A stretch of 37,452 nucleotides of DNA from a bacterium. GTDB lineage: Bacteria; Calescibacteriota; Calescibacteriia; Calescibacteriales; Calescibacteriaceae. Below are positions 8,056 to 16,275 of the stretch, piece after piece. The translations under genes were made by a program, and so were the position numbers. Below the pieces are notes generated by a model. The model ran no database searches. It was not told where the DNA came from and worked only from the letters and a program-made list of their open reading frames with translations. Every line of letters begins with the position of its first letter. The stretch's first letter is position 1. The stretch is from positions 1 to 37,452 of the forward strand of contig JAUQOU010000019.1 in the NCBI GenBank assembly GCA_030550715.1. Reading direction: 5' to 3'.

Positions 8056-8140
8056 ATTTCGCCTCTGCCCCTTTTCTGCTTACCTTTTCTAAATAAATCG
8101 GAAAGATAATGCAAAACATTAGAAAATTTTCCAAGTTCAT
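8054..8140 (-). CDS. Possible 28-codon leader ORF
   Basis: A 28-codon frame starts with ATG after a purine-rich GAGAGAGA stretch and stops with TAG exactly at the first bases of the SD-sequestering hairpin. A ribosome finishing here would cover the 5' arm and free the downstream ribosome site, the geometry of translational attenuation or coupling. The peptide begins MNLENFLMFCIIFP and ends in a basic segment. It is short enough to be chance. Confidence 0.3.
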   Translation of the reverse strand: MNLENFLMFCIIFPIYLEKVSRKGAEAK

Positions 8141-8247
8141 TCTCTCTCTTCATTCTCGCTGAATTTCCAATTTTTATCTTCTTGAATGAATATAGTTTCT
8201 TCTTGATTTGAAATCTTTCTTTTGATGATTATGGAGTTTTTGATGTT

Positions 8248-9081
8248 ATGGAATGGAGTATAAAGTGTCCTGCAAAAATCAATCTTTTTTTGTTTGTTGA
8301 TGGTAAAAGAGAAGATGGCTATCACGAAATTTTATCTCTTGTCGATACAATATCTCTTTTTGATGAGATAGTTATATCTGAAAGTCAAGAGAATGAGATT
8401 TATTTTGATTCTCCGTGGGATATACCGGAAGGGAATACTGTGGAAAAGACATTAAAGCTTCTTTCAGAAAAGTTGGGGAGATGTTTTAAGGTTACGGTGA
8501 AGAAGAGGATCCCTCCGGGTTCTGGTCTCGGAGGCGCTTCATCTGATGCTGGCTCAATAATAAGAGAATTTACGAAAAAAGAACTCATTGATTTTTCTAC
8601 TGCTCTTTCTATTGCAGAAAGAATCGGGGGAGATGTTCCTCTCTTTCTTTTTAATCCGCCTGTTCTGATATACGGGAAGGGTGAAAGAGTAAAGGAAGTC
8701 AAGTTGGCAGGAAGGGAAAAGGTGATTTTCGTCCTTGTCTGGCCAAATATAATTTCCAGCACTCCTATGGTCTATAATGAATTTGATAGGATTTACGCCA
8801 AGAACATAAAGCAAATTGATTTTTCAATTCTTTCGCAAAGTGAGTTTTCATTTAATAGATACATTGGTGTAAATGACCTTGAGGAACCCTTTCTCTCTCT
8901 TTATAAAGCTCATGCTATTAAAGATGAGCTCAGAAGTTTTGGAAGATTTTATCTCACTGGTTCTGGTTCTGCCTATTTTTCTATTTTTTTTGATGAGAGC
9001 GAGGCAGATTTTGTTTTTAGGTCTCTCAAGAAAAATTTTCAATTTGTTTTTATAGCAAAACCTTTTGAATTTTCAGATTAG
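8248..9081 (+). CDS. ispE: IspE, 4-diphosphocytidyl-2-C-methyl-D-erythritol kinase
   Basis: IspE phosphorylates CDP-ME in the MEP (non-mevalonate) isoprenoid pathway in the cytoplasm. It is a GHMP kinase: CPAKINLFL at the N-terminus with the conserved Lys10, the glycine-rich ATP loop PPGSGLGGASSDAG (89-102) and the catalytic Asp129 in GGDVPLFLF. The C-terminal GHMP motif is present as LTGSGSAYFSIF. Length 277 is normal, though the segment between ATP loop and catalytic Asp is somewhat shortened. The last 9 nt overlap the convergent argD gene. No other MEP gene is in the window. Confidence 0.95.
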   Translation: MEWSIKCPAKINLFLFVDGKREDGYHEILSLVDTISLFDEIVISESQENEIYFDSPWDIPEGNTVEKTLKLLSEKLGRCFKVTVKKRIPPGSGLGGASSDAGSIIREFTKKELIDFSTALSIAERIGGDVPLFLFNPPVLIYGKGERVKEVKLAGREKVIFVLVWPNIISSTPMVYNEFDRIYAKNIKQIDFSILSQSEFSFNRYIGVNDLEEPFLSLYKAHAIKDELRSFGRFYLTGSGSAYFSIFFDESEADFVFRSLKKNFQFVFIAKPFEFSD

Positions 9082-10257
9082 TTTTTTGAATTTTTTCAGA
9101 ACATCTACGAACATTGAAATTTCTCTTTCTGAAATTATAAATGGGGGCAGAATTCTTATTCTGATTTCTTCTGTTGGAGTTCTTATTGTGTTGATTATTA
9201 TTCCCTCGTTGAGAAAAAACTCATTTATTTCTCTGGGTTCTTTTGAAATTTTCCCTACAATTATTCCGAGCATAAGTCCTTTTCCGGAGACCTCAAATCC
9301 GATACCTTCTATCTCTTTTTTCAGGATTTCACCTTTTTTGAGCACGTTTTTGAGCATTTTTTTTATTTTTCTTATTGTTATTTTTCCTGCTGAGCATGAG
9401 AGAGGATTTCCACCAAATGTAGATGCATGCATTCCGGGTTTTATAAGTTCGGCTATTTTATCTGATACTGCTGTTACTCCGAGTGGTAATCCTCCTCCTA
9501 TTGCCTTGGACGATACAAGTATATCTGGTTCTATATTTTCCCATTCAAAGCACCAGAATTTTCCCGTTTTTCCTGCTCCTGTTTGTATCTCGTCTAAAAT
9601 GAGCAGGGTTCCGGTCTCTTCACAGGCAGATTTTAAGTTTTTCAGAAATCCTTCGGGAGGAGTTATCACTCCTGCTTCTCCTTGAATTGGTTCAACTATT
9701 ACTCCTGCAAATTCAAGTTTTTTAAGTTCATTATAAGCTGTTTCAATATCTCCGTATGGTATAAATTTGACTCCGGGAATGAGGGGTTCAAAGGGTTTTC
9801 TGAAATCTTCTTTCCATGTTAAAGAGAGTGCTCCGTGAGTTCTTCCGTGAAAGCTTCCGTAAAAAGCTAAAAATTTTCTCCTTTTTTCATCAAATGGGAG
9901 TTTTGCTATTTTTATTGCAGTTTCTACTGCTTCTGCTCCTGAGTTTGATAGAAAGATCTTGTATTTTCCCTTGAGTGTTGAGAGGAACTCTTTTGCGAAT
10001 TCAATCTGGCTTTTTTGCCAGAAGAGGTTAGAAAGGTGCAAGTGAAGTTTCAACTGTTTTAATATCTCTTTTTTCACATCTTTATCTGAGTGTCCCAGAG
10101 ACATAACACCTATTCCAGTTATCATATCAAGGTATTTTCTGTTTTTTGAGTATATAAATGCTCCTTCGGCTTTTTTGACTAAAAATGGATATCTCTGATA
10201 TGTGTTAAGAAATAACTTTTCTATTTCTTGAATCATTGTTTTTTCTGTTTTCGTCAT
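9073..10257 (-). CDS. argD: Acetylornithine aminotransferase family protein (ArgD-like)
   Basis: A class III PLP-dependent aminotransferase. SNSGAEAVETAIK (104-116) binds the cofactor phosphate, FYGSFHGRTHGALS supplies the ring-stacking region, LDEIQTG (221-227) holds the Asp that contacts the pyridine nitrogen and K251 in SSKAIGGGLPLG is the Schiff-base lysine. Size (394) and motif wording fit N-acetylornithine aminotransferase of arginine synthesis; the related LysJ or an omega-amino-acid enzyme cannot be excluded without neighbours. The ATG overlaps the serS stop by ATGA, so it is translated with serS. Confidence 0.8.
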   Translation of the reverse strand: MTKTEKTMIQEIEKLFLNTYQRYPFLVKKAEGAFIYSKNRKYLDMITGIGVMSLGHSDKDVKKEILKQLKLHLHLSNLFWQKSQIEFAKEFLSTLKGKYKIFLSNSGAEAVETAIKIAKLPFDEKRRKFLAFYGSFHGRTHGALSLTWKEDFRKPFEPLIPGVKFIPYGDIETAYNELKKLEFAGVIVEPIQGEAGVITPPEGFLKNLKSACEETGTLLILDEIQTGAGKTGKFWCFEWENIEPDILVSSKAIGGGLPLGVTAVSDKIAELIKPGMHASTFGGNPLSCSAGKITIRKIKKMLKNVLKKGEILKKEIEGIGFEVSGKGLMLGIIVGKISKEPREINEFFLNEGIIINTIRTPTEEIRIRILPPFIISEREISMFVDVLKKFKKLI

Positions 10258-11504
10258 TTTCCTATAAAAGATTTTTTTGTATAATCTCTGAGGACTTCGG
10301 GAATTTTTACGGTTCCATCTTTTTGTAGGTAGTTTTCAAGTATTGCGGCAAGGCATCTTCCTATTGCAACTCCTGAGCCGTTTAGTGTATGAGCATATTC
10401 TACCTTCCCGCTTTTTCTCCTTAATCTTATCATAGCTCTTCTTGCCTGAAAATCTTCACAGTTTGAGCAAGATGATATTTCAACGAATTTTCCAAGTCCG
10501 GGCATCCAAACTTCAATATCGTATGTTTTTGAAGCTGAAAATCCCATATCATTTGCTGGTAGGAGAACAACTCTGTAAGGCAGGTTCAGAAGTTCAAGAA
10601 TTCTGCAAGCATCTTTGACGAGGTTTTCAAGTTCATCATAAGATTCCTCGGGTTTTGATATTTTCACAAGTTCAACTTTATTGAACTGGTGCTGTCTTAT
10701 TATTCCTCTTGTTTCTCTTCCCCACGAACCTGCTTCTCGTCGGAAGCAAGCAGAATATGCTACACAGTTTATTGTCAGTTCTTCTTCTGGTATTATTTCG
10801 TCTCTGAAAAGATTTACAAGCGTTACTTCTGCTGTTGGAATGAGCCACAGGTTATCTTTTTCTATCTGATACATATCATAGGCAAACTTCGGAAGGTGCC
10901 CTGTTCCCTCCATTATTTCCTCTCTTACAAGGTAAGGAGTGAATATTTCTCTGTATCCGTTTTTTGTATGTGTATCTAACATGAAGTTTATGAGAGCTCT
11001 TTCAAGAAGTGCTCCATCTCCCTGCATTACTGTAAATCCTGATCCAGATAGTTTTGCACCTTTTTCTTCACTCATTATTTTCAGTTTTTCTCCTATCTCC
11101 CAGTGTGGTATGTGAAATTCTTCTTTTTTGGGTTCTCCCCATGTTTTGGTTATTTTTGGCTCTTTTTCCGGGACGCTTTGATGGACTATGTTAGGGTAGT
11201 TCAGAATTAGGTTTTGCCACTGATTATCTACTGATTTTCTTTCTTCTTCGTATTTTTTTATCTCTTCTCTTATTTCTTTCGCTTTTCTTTTTAGCTCTTC
11301 TGCATCTTGATTTTTTCTTGTGAGTTCTGCAATCTTATCTGTTATAATGTTCAGCTCGTGCCTTAAAGAATCAATCTTCATCTGAATCTCTCTTCTTTTC
11401 ATATCTTTTTCAATTAGCATTTCCACATCAAAGTTTGATTCTCTTTTTCTTATGTTTTCTCTGAGGAGTTCAGGATTCTTTTTTATCAGCTCAGGGTTTA
11501 TCAT
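10254..11504 (-). CDS. serS: Seryl-tRNA synthetase
   Basis: A class II aminoacyl-tRNA synthetase. Residues 1 to about 110 form the long antiparallel coiled coil that contacts the tRNA-Ser variable arm (Lys/Glu-rich heptads). The catalytic core shows TGHLPKFAYDMYQ, the TAEV motif in LIPTAEVTLVN, motif 2 FRREAGSWGRETRGIIRQHQ and motif 3 NGSGVAIGRCLAAILE. Length 416 is standard. It begins with ATG about 73 nt after the MinD-like gene on the same strand; argD follows by a 4-nt overlap. No T-box leader is seen. Confidence 0.96.
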   Translation of the reverse strand: MINPELIKKNPELLRENIRKRESNFDVEMLIEKDMKRREIQMKIDSLRHELNIITDKIAELTRKNQDAEELKRKAKEIREEIKKYEEERKSVDNQWQNLILNYPNIVHQSVPEKEPKITKTWGEPKKEEFHIPHWEIGEKLKIMSEEKGAKLSGSGFTVMQGDGALLERALINFMLDTHTKNGYREIFTPYLVREEIMEGTGHLPKFAYDMYQIEKDNLWLIPTAEVTLVNLFRDEIIPEEELTINCVAYSACFRREAGSWGRETRGIIRQHQFNKVELVKISKPEESYDELENLVKDACRILELLNLPYRVVLLPANDMGFSASKTYDIEVWMPGLGKFVEISSCSNCEDFQARRAMIRLRRKSGKVEYAHTLNGSGVAIGRCLAAILENYLQKDGTVKIPEVLRDYTKKSFIGK

Positions 11505-11577
11505 AAAATTTTATATTTTTGATTTGCTCTTGTATTTCTCATAATTCAGTTTTTTATCTTGTGGTTTTTGAAATTTT

Positions 11578-12345
11578 TTATATTTTTGAGATGAGTTCTT
11601 GAATCATTTTTTTAATGCTCTCGGACGCTCTGGATTTCGGGAAGGAGTTTATAAGCAATTTCTGTATTCTGAACGACTCTCTGACACTTTCATCGAAAGG
11701 TATTGAACCGAGAAGTTCAGGGGTTATTCCGAGATACTTTTGACAGACATTTCTGAATGTAAAGAAAGCGATGTCTTTTTCTCGTGGATTTGACACCATG
11801 TTGACTGCAACAAAGATTTTCCCTTGAAATCCAGATTTTGATATTACTTTTGAGAGCGCATAAGAATCTGTTATAGAGACGGGGTCAGGGTTTATGACAA
11901 CAATTACAGCTTGTGAGATAAGCGAGAAATTTATAACATTTCTCCCTATTCCAGCAGGCAGGTCAAGAATTATAAAATTTCCATCCCACTCATCAAAGAT
12001 GTTTTTTATTTTTTTCAATTGATTTTCAGTGAGCTGGTTCAGTTTTACTATTCCACTTGAGCCGGCTATAAAATCAAGTTTATCGTTTATCTTCTGAATA
12101 AGTTCGTTCAGAGAGATGTTTCCTTCTAAGTAGTGTCCTATATGTTTCTTTGGAGTTATTCCAAGGAGCAGGTCTGCATTCGCAAGAGTTAAATCAGCAT
12201 CTACAAGTAGCGTTTTTCTTCCTGTCTGGCTGATTCCATAAGCCAAGTTTACTGCTATTGTGGTTTTCCCCACTCCACCTTTCCCAGAAGCTACCGATAT
12301 TATCTTTTTTGATATTCTCCTTAGTTTTTCTGCCTGGTCTTTCAC
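11578..12345 (-). CDS. MinD/FlhG-like P-loop ATPase
   Basis: A deviant Walker A ATPase (ParA/MinD superfamily). GKGGVGKTT at 21-29 carries the signature lysine, LLVDADLTLANADLLLG follows as Walker A' region, and ILDLPAGIG is Walker B. NPDPVSITDSYALSKV closely resembles FlhG/FleN/YlxH proteins, which control flagellar number, more than MinD or ParA. The C-terminus lacks an evident MinD amphipathic helix. Length 255. The start is GTG. No flagellar, min or par gene adjoins, so the partner is unknown; parB 5 kb away is not next to it. Upstream 121 bp separate it from the divergent cysS. Confidence 0.82.
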   Translation of the reverse strand: MKDQAEKLRRISKKIISVASGKGGVGKTTIAVNLAYGISQTGRKTLLVDADLTLANADLLLGITPKKHIGHYLEGNISLNELIQKINDKLDFIAGSSGIVKLNQLTENQLKKIKNIFDEWDGNFIILDLPAGIGRNVINFSLISQAVIVVINPDPVSITDSYALSKVISKSGFQGKIFVAVNMVSNPREKDIAFFTFRNVCQKYLGITPELLGSIPFDESVRESFRIQKLLINSFPKSRASESIKKMIQELISKI

Positions 12346-12466
12346 TTCTGAATTTTACTTTTCTAATTGTGTGAATTTTTTATATTTTTTTGAAAAAATT
12401 AAGTTTAAGTATTGTAAGAATTTGTTTTGTGTGAACATTAAAGTTATATTTCTGATTTGGTATTTT

Positions 12467-13900
12467 ATGAAGGTTAGGAACACATTAGGTGGGAAGATGG
12501 AAATTTTTGAGCCGATAGATCCGGGAAGGATAGGGATATACGTTTGCGGTCTTACTGTCTACGATAGGATGCATGTTGGGCACCTCAGAACATTCGTATC
12601 ATTTGACATAATAATAAGATACTTGAAATTTAAGGGGTACAAGGTTAATTTTGTGAGAAATTTCACAGATATAGATGATAAGATAATAGATAGGGCGAGA
12701 AAGGAAGGATTGAGCTCTTATGACCTTGCTGAAAAATACATAAACCTTTTTAAAAGAGATATATCTCATTTTGACCTTGTTCAACCAGATTTTGAGCCAA
12801 GGGTATCTGATCACATTGAAGATATAGTAAAACTTATCAAGAAGATACTTGAAAAGGGGCACGGGTATGTCGCAGATGGAGATGTTTTTTTTGATATAGA
12901 CAGCTTCCCGGAGTATGGAAAATTATCTGGTATGACGAAGGAGAATATGCTTGCCGGAGCGAGAGTTGAGCCATCTGAAAAGAAAAGAAATCCCCTTGAT
13001 TTTGCTTTGTGGAAAGCGAAAAAGTATCCCGATGAACCGTCGTGGAAAGCTCCTTGGGGTGAGGGAAGACCTGGCTGGCATATAGAATGCTCTGCTATGA
13101 GTATGAAGTATCTCGGAGAAACTTTTGATATTCACGGTGGAGGGATTGATCTCGTTTTCCCTCATCATGAAAATGAAATAGCTCAATCGGAATCTGCAAC
13201 GGGTAAAAAATTTGTCAATTACTGGCTCCACGTCGGTCATCTCACAATAGGGGGAGAAAAAATGTCAAAATCTCTTGGGAACATAATAGGGATAGAAAGG
13301 ATACTTGAGGATTTCCATCCCGAGGTTGTGAAGTTCTCTTTTGCAAGGTGCCACTACAGAAGTCCTGTTGAGTTCTCGCAAGATATGCTTAAAAAAGATG
13401 AAAAGACACTTGTAAATTTCTATTACACTCTGGAGATGGAGATGGAGAGAGCAAAGATAAATATTGAGTCAGGAGATATTGAGAAAGTTCAAGCGGAAGA
13501 TGACTATCTGAGAAAATTTACAGATTTTATGGATGAGGATTTCAACACTCCTTCTGCTTTTGCTGTTGTTTTTTCGGCTTTTGATGAGGTGAGGAGGAGC
13601 GGGTCAAAGAACGAGTTTTTGAAGTTTATTGTATTCCTTAAAGAGATCTGGCGAGCAACGGGGCTTTTCGGGTCAATTATTCCTATATCTGGAAAAAGCT
13701 TTATAGAGGAGGAAGTGAAGAGAAGATGCAGAAAATTTGGATTTACTTATGAGGAACTTTGCAAGCTGATTGAAAAGAGAGAGGAGTTAAGGAGACAGAG
13801 GAAATTTCAAGAAGCAGATGAGATAAGAAAAAAAATATTAGGAATAGGAGTTTATCTTCAAGATACTCCCGAAGGTACAAAAACAATCCCTTTTGTTTGA
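12467..13900 (+). CDS. cysS: Cysteinyl-tRNA synthetase
   Basis: A class I aminoacyl-tRNA synthetase. C27 in YVCGLTVYD is a zinc ligand that selects cysteine, HVGH (36-39) is the HIGH motif, GWHIECSAMSM and HHENE give the other zinc ligands, and GEKMSKSLGN is the KMSKS loop. The C-terminal anticodon-binding helices close with RRQRKFQEADEIRKKI and GVYLQDTPEGT, typical of the family. The start at ATG 12467 matches the known N-terminus (.I.NTL); the frame is open further upstream but only across the antisense of the neighbouring ATPase gene. Length 477. Confidence 0.96.
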   Translation: MKVRNTLGGKMEIFEPIDPGRIGIYVCGLTVYDRMHVGHLRTFVSFDIIIRYLKFKGYKVNFVRNFTDIDDKIIDRARKEGLSSYDLAEKYINLFKRDISHFDLVQPDFEPRVSDHIEDIVKLIKKILEKGHGYVADGDVFFDIDSFPEYGKLSGMTKENMLAGARVEPSEKKRNPLDFALWKAKKYPDEPSWKAPWGEGRPGWHIECSAMSMKYLGETFDIHGGGIDLVFPHHENEIAQSESATGKKFVNYWLHVGHLTIGGEKMSKSLGNIIGIERILEDFHPEVVKFSFARCHYRSPVEFSQDMLKKDEKTLVNFYYTLEMEMERAKINIESGDIEKVQAEDDYLRKFTDFMDEDFNTPSAFAVVFSAFDEVRRSGSKNEFLKFIVFLKEIWRATGLFGSIIPISGKSFIEEEVKRRCRKFGFTYEELCKLIEKREELRRQRKFQEADEIRKKILGIGVYLQDTPEGTKTIPFV

Positions 13901-13935
13901 TATACTTTTACTTGATTTTGTTTAAGATTTTATAT

Positions 13936-14907
13936 ATGGTAAAAGTTGCGGTAGTGGGGTTAGGGTATTGGGGACCAAATCTTCTGAGGAATTTTTATAA
14001 TCATCAATTATGTGAAGTAGTTGCTATATGTGATATAAATTTTGAAAGGGTTAAAAAGTTTTTAGATATTTATCCAAGAGTAAAGATTGGCACTATTAAT
14101 TTTTCTGACGTATTAAAAAGTGATGCAGACCTTATTGTTATAGCTACTCCACCAGAGACACATTACGAATTATCTAAAAAATCTCTTCTTGCTGGCAAAA
14201 ATATTCTTGTTGCTAAACCTTTTACTACCTCTTCTGCTCAAGCGGAGGAGCTTATAGAGTTAGCGGGAAAAAAGAATCTGAAAATTTTTGTTGATCACAC
14301 ATTTGCTTTCAATCCGTGTGTCAGGAAGATAAAGGAGATATTAGTAAAGGGAGAACTCGGGAAGATATTATATTTTGACTGCGAAAGATCAAGGGGGGTG
14401 TATAATGTTGATGTTATATGGGATCTGGCGGTTCATGACTTTTCAATACTTTCATTTTTAGGATATGAAATAGAAGTTCATGAAGTAATATCTACGAGAT
14501 TTTTCGGAAAGTACAAAAATGATATAGCACACATTACATTTACTGCGAACTCAAATATAATTGGACACATATATGTCAATTGGTTTTCTCCTGTAAAAGT
14601 GAGAAAAATGATAATAGGTGGAGAAAGTAGAGTCCTGTGGTGGGATGATGTTCACCCTTTTGAAAAGATAAGAATATATGATGCTGATAAAACCCCTCAA
14701 CCAGACGAAAATCCTTTCTTCCCTACTTATGTTTCCGGGGATATAAGAATAGTCAGAGTAGATAATAAGGAAAGTTTGGCAATAGAAGTTGATGAGGTTA
14801 TAAGAACTATTCTGGAAGGCGGAGAACCTCTCATAGGTGGTAAAGAAGGACTCAAAATAATCAAGATTCTTGAAGAATGTGATAGATTAGCATCATCAAA
14901 AAGATAA
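13936..14907 (+). CDS. Gfo/Idh/MocA family sugar dehydrogenase
   Basis: An NAD(P)-dependent dehydrogenase. The N-terminal Rossmann fold has the VGLGYWGPNL dinucleotide loop (about 6-15), and AKPFTTS corresponds to the conserved E/AKP motif that positions the catalytic lysine. The middle has VDHTFAFNP and DLAVHDFSIL, seen in members acting on UDP-N-acetylamino sugars (WbpB/WlbA-like). With the GT2 and WbpD-like genes that follow on the same strand it probably helps make a 3-acetamido or related nucleotide sugar. An upstream in-frame TTG at 13897 overlaps the cysS stop; the ATG at 13936 gives the expected N-terminus. Confidence 0.82.
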   Translation: MVKVAVVGLGYWGPNLLRNFYNHQLCEVVAICDINFERVKKFLDIYPRVKIGTINFSDVLKSDADLIVIATPPETHYELSKKSLLAGKNILVAKPFTTSSAQAEELIELAGKKNLKIFVDHTFAFNPCVRKIKEILVKGELGKILYFDCERSRGVYNVDVIWDLAVHDFSILSFLGYEIEVHEVISTRFFGKYKNDIAHITFTANSNIIGHIYVNWFSPVKVRKMIIGGESRVLWWDDVHPFEKIRIYDADKTPQPDENPFFPTYVSGDIRIVRVDNKESLAIEVDEVIRTILEGGEPLIGGKEGLKIIKILEECDRLASSKR

Positions 14908-14936
14908 ATATATTTTTAGATTATAATTTTTTTGAA

Positions 14937-15653
14937 ATGAAAAAAATAGCAATAATACCTGTATTTAATGAGGAGGGAAAGATAGGGAAGGTTCTTGAGA
15001 AGTTTTATGAGGGGCTTGTGGATGAAATCTTGATAGTCAATGATGGCTCTACTGATAGATCTGTGGAAGAAATAGAAAGGTTCAAAGATAAAATTAATCT
15101 CACTCTTATTCATAATGATAAAAGAAGGGGGGTAGGATTTTCAATAAGAAGAGGAATAGATTATGGATTGGAGAAAAATTATGATATAGCAGTTATACTT
15201 GCGGGAAATGGAAAAGATGACCCAAGAGAAATTCCCCTTCTTACAAACCCAATAGAGAATGAAGGATATGACTACGTTCAGGGCTCAAGATTTCTTGAAG
15301 GTGGTAGATGGGATAACCTTCCGTTATCTCGGTACATAGGGATAAAGTTTTATTCTTTTATTTGGAGCAAATTTTTAGGGATCCGCATTACAGATGTGTC
15401 AAATGGGTTCAGAGCATATAGATTGTCTATTTTCAAGGATAAGAGAATTAATATCTGGAAATCGTGGCTTGATACCTATGAACTTGAATTTTATATACAT
15501 TATAAAGTGATCACGCTTGGTTACAAATTCAAGGAAGTTCCCGTATCTAAAATATATCCAGTTGCAGGTAGCTACACAAAAATAAGACCATTTGTAGATT
15601 GGTGGAGATTGATAAAACCCTTTATATATTTGCATTTTTTGAAGAGGGATTAG
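14937..15653 (+). CDS. Family 2 glycosyltransferase (dolichol-phosphate-mannose synthase-like)
   Basis: A cytoplasmic GT-A glycosyltransferase of 238 residues. IAIIPVFNEEGKIGKVLE at the start and ILIVNDGSTDRS (nucleotide-binding DGS) are classic GT2 motifs. The usual DADGQ.DP metal-binding element reads LAGNGKDDPREIP. Further on VQGSRFLEGG and VSNGFRAYR match DPM1-like enzymes. No C-terminal transmembrane helices are present, so it probably works at the membrane surface with a polyprenyl or nucleotide-sugar acceptor. It lies 29 nt after the dehydrogenase gene and 7 nt before the acetyltransferase gene, so these three are one operon. Confidence 0.85.
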   Translation: MKKIAIIPVFNEEGKIGKVLEKFYEGLVDEILIVNDGSTDRSVEEIERFKDKINLTLIHNDKRRGVGFSIRRGIDYGLEKNYDIAVILAGNGKDDPREIPLLTNPIENEGYDYVQGSRFLEGGRWDNLPLSRYIGIKFYSFIWSKFLGIRITDVSNGFRAYRLSIFKDKRINIWKSWLDTYELEFYIHYKVITLGYKFKEVPVSKIYPVAGSYTKIRPFVDWWRLIKPFIYLHFLKRD

Positions 15654-15660
15654 TTTTTCT

Positions 15661-16275
15661 ATGGAAGGATATAAAAATTTTTTCGCTCATTCTCTTGCTC
15701 TTGTTGAAAGCGAAGATATAGGGGAAGGGACAAAGGTATGGGCTTTCTCTCATGTTGCGAAAGGAGCAAAAATAGGTAAATATTGTAATATAGGAGAGCA
15801 CTGCTATATAGAATCGGGAGCAATTATAGGAGATTACTGTACTGTAAAGAACGGAATATGCCTTTGGGATGGAATAGTTCTTGAGGATTTTGTTTTTTTA
15901 GGACCTTGTGCTGTTTTCACCAATGATAAGTATCCGAGAAGCAGGAACAAAAATTGGGAACTCAGAAAAACTATTATAAGAAGGTACGCTTCTGTTGGTG
16001 CTGGAGCTGTTATATTGTGTGGTATAGAGATAGGCAGATATGCAGTTATAGGAGCTGGTTCGGTCGTCACAAAATCTGTTCCGGATTTTGCTGTTGTTTT
16101 TGGGAATCCTGCGAAAATTAGAGGGTTTGCCTGTGCGTGTGGTAGAGTGATACTTAAATTTTCAGGAAAAATCAAAAAAACAGAAAAAAGAACAATAACC
16201 TGTGAGTTCTGTTCAAGAGTTTATTCTTTTGATTCTGGAAAATTTTCATGGATTGGCGGTCCTTCCCTTCCATAA
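15661..16275 (+). CDS. WbpD-like UDP-amino-sugar N-acetyltransferase
   Basis: A left-handed beta-helix acetyltransferase. Hexapeptide repeats ([IV]G.x..I) cover about residues 20-150, with loops such as IGKYCNIGEHCYIE and VGAGAVILCGIEIG. The FTNDKYPRSR segment is characteristic of WbpD/WlbB enzymes that acetylate the 3-amino group of UDP-2-acetamido-3-amino sugars. The C-terminus adds a Cys pair set (CAC and CEFC) that looks like a small zinc ribbon, known in some homologues. Context with the Gfo/Idh/MocA dehydrogenase supports a di-N-acetylated sugar for surface polysaccharide. Its last 30 nt overlap the convergent GT-C gene. Confidence 0.83.
   Translation: MEGYKNFFAHSLALVESEDIGEGTKVWAFSHVAKGAKIGKYCNIGEHCYIESGAIIGDYCTVKNGICLWDGIVLEDFVFLGPCAVFTNDKYPRSRNKNWELRKTIIRRYASVGAGAVILCGIEIGRYAVIGAGSVVTKSVPDFAVVFGNPAKIRGFACACGRVILKFSGKIKKTEKRTITCEFCSRVYSFDSGKFSWIGGPSLP

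Noticed and set aside
12260-12466. N-terminal extension of CysS
   Set aside because: The frame is open but it is the antisense of the MinD-like gene, has no ribosome site, and the family N-terminus begins at 12467.
14937-15653. GT2 protein as inactive because the DxD-like motif reads LAGNGKDDP
   Set aside because: An Asp pair is still present at the expected place, and other conserved motifs are intact, so loss of activity is not supported.
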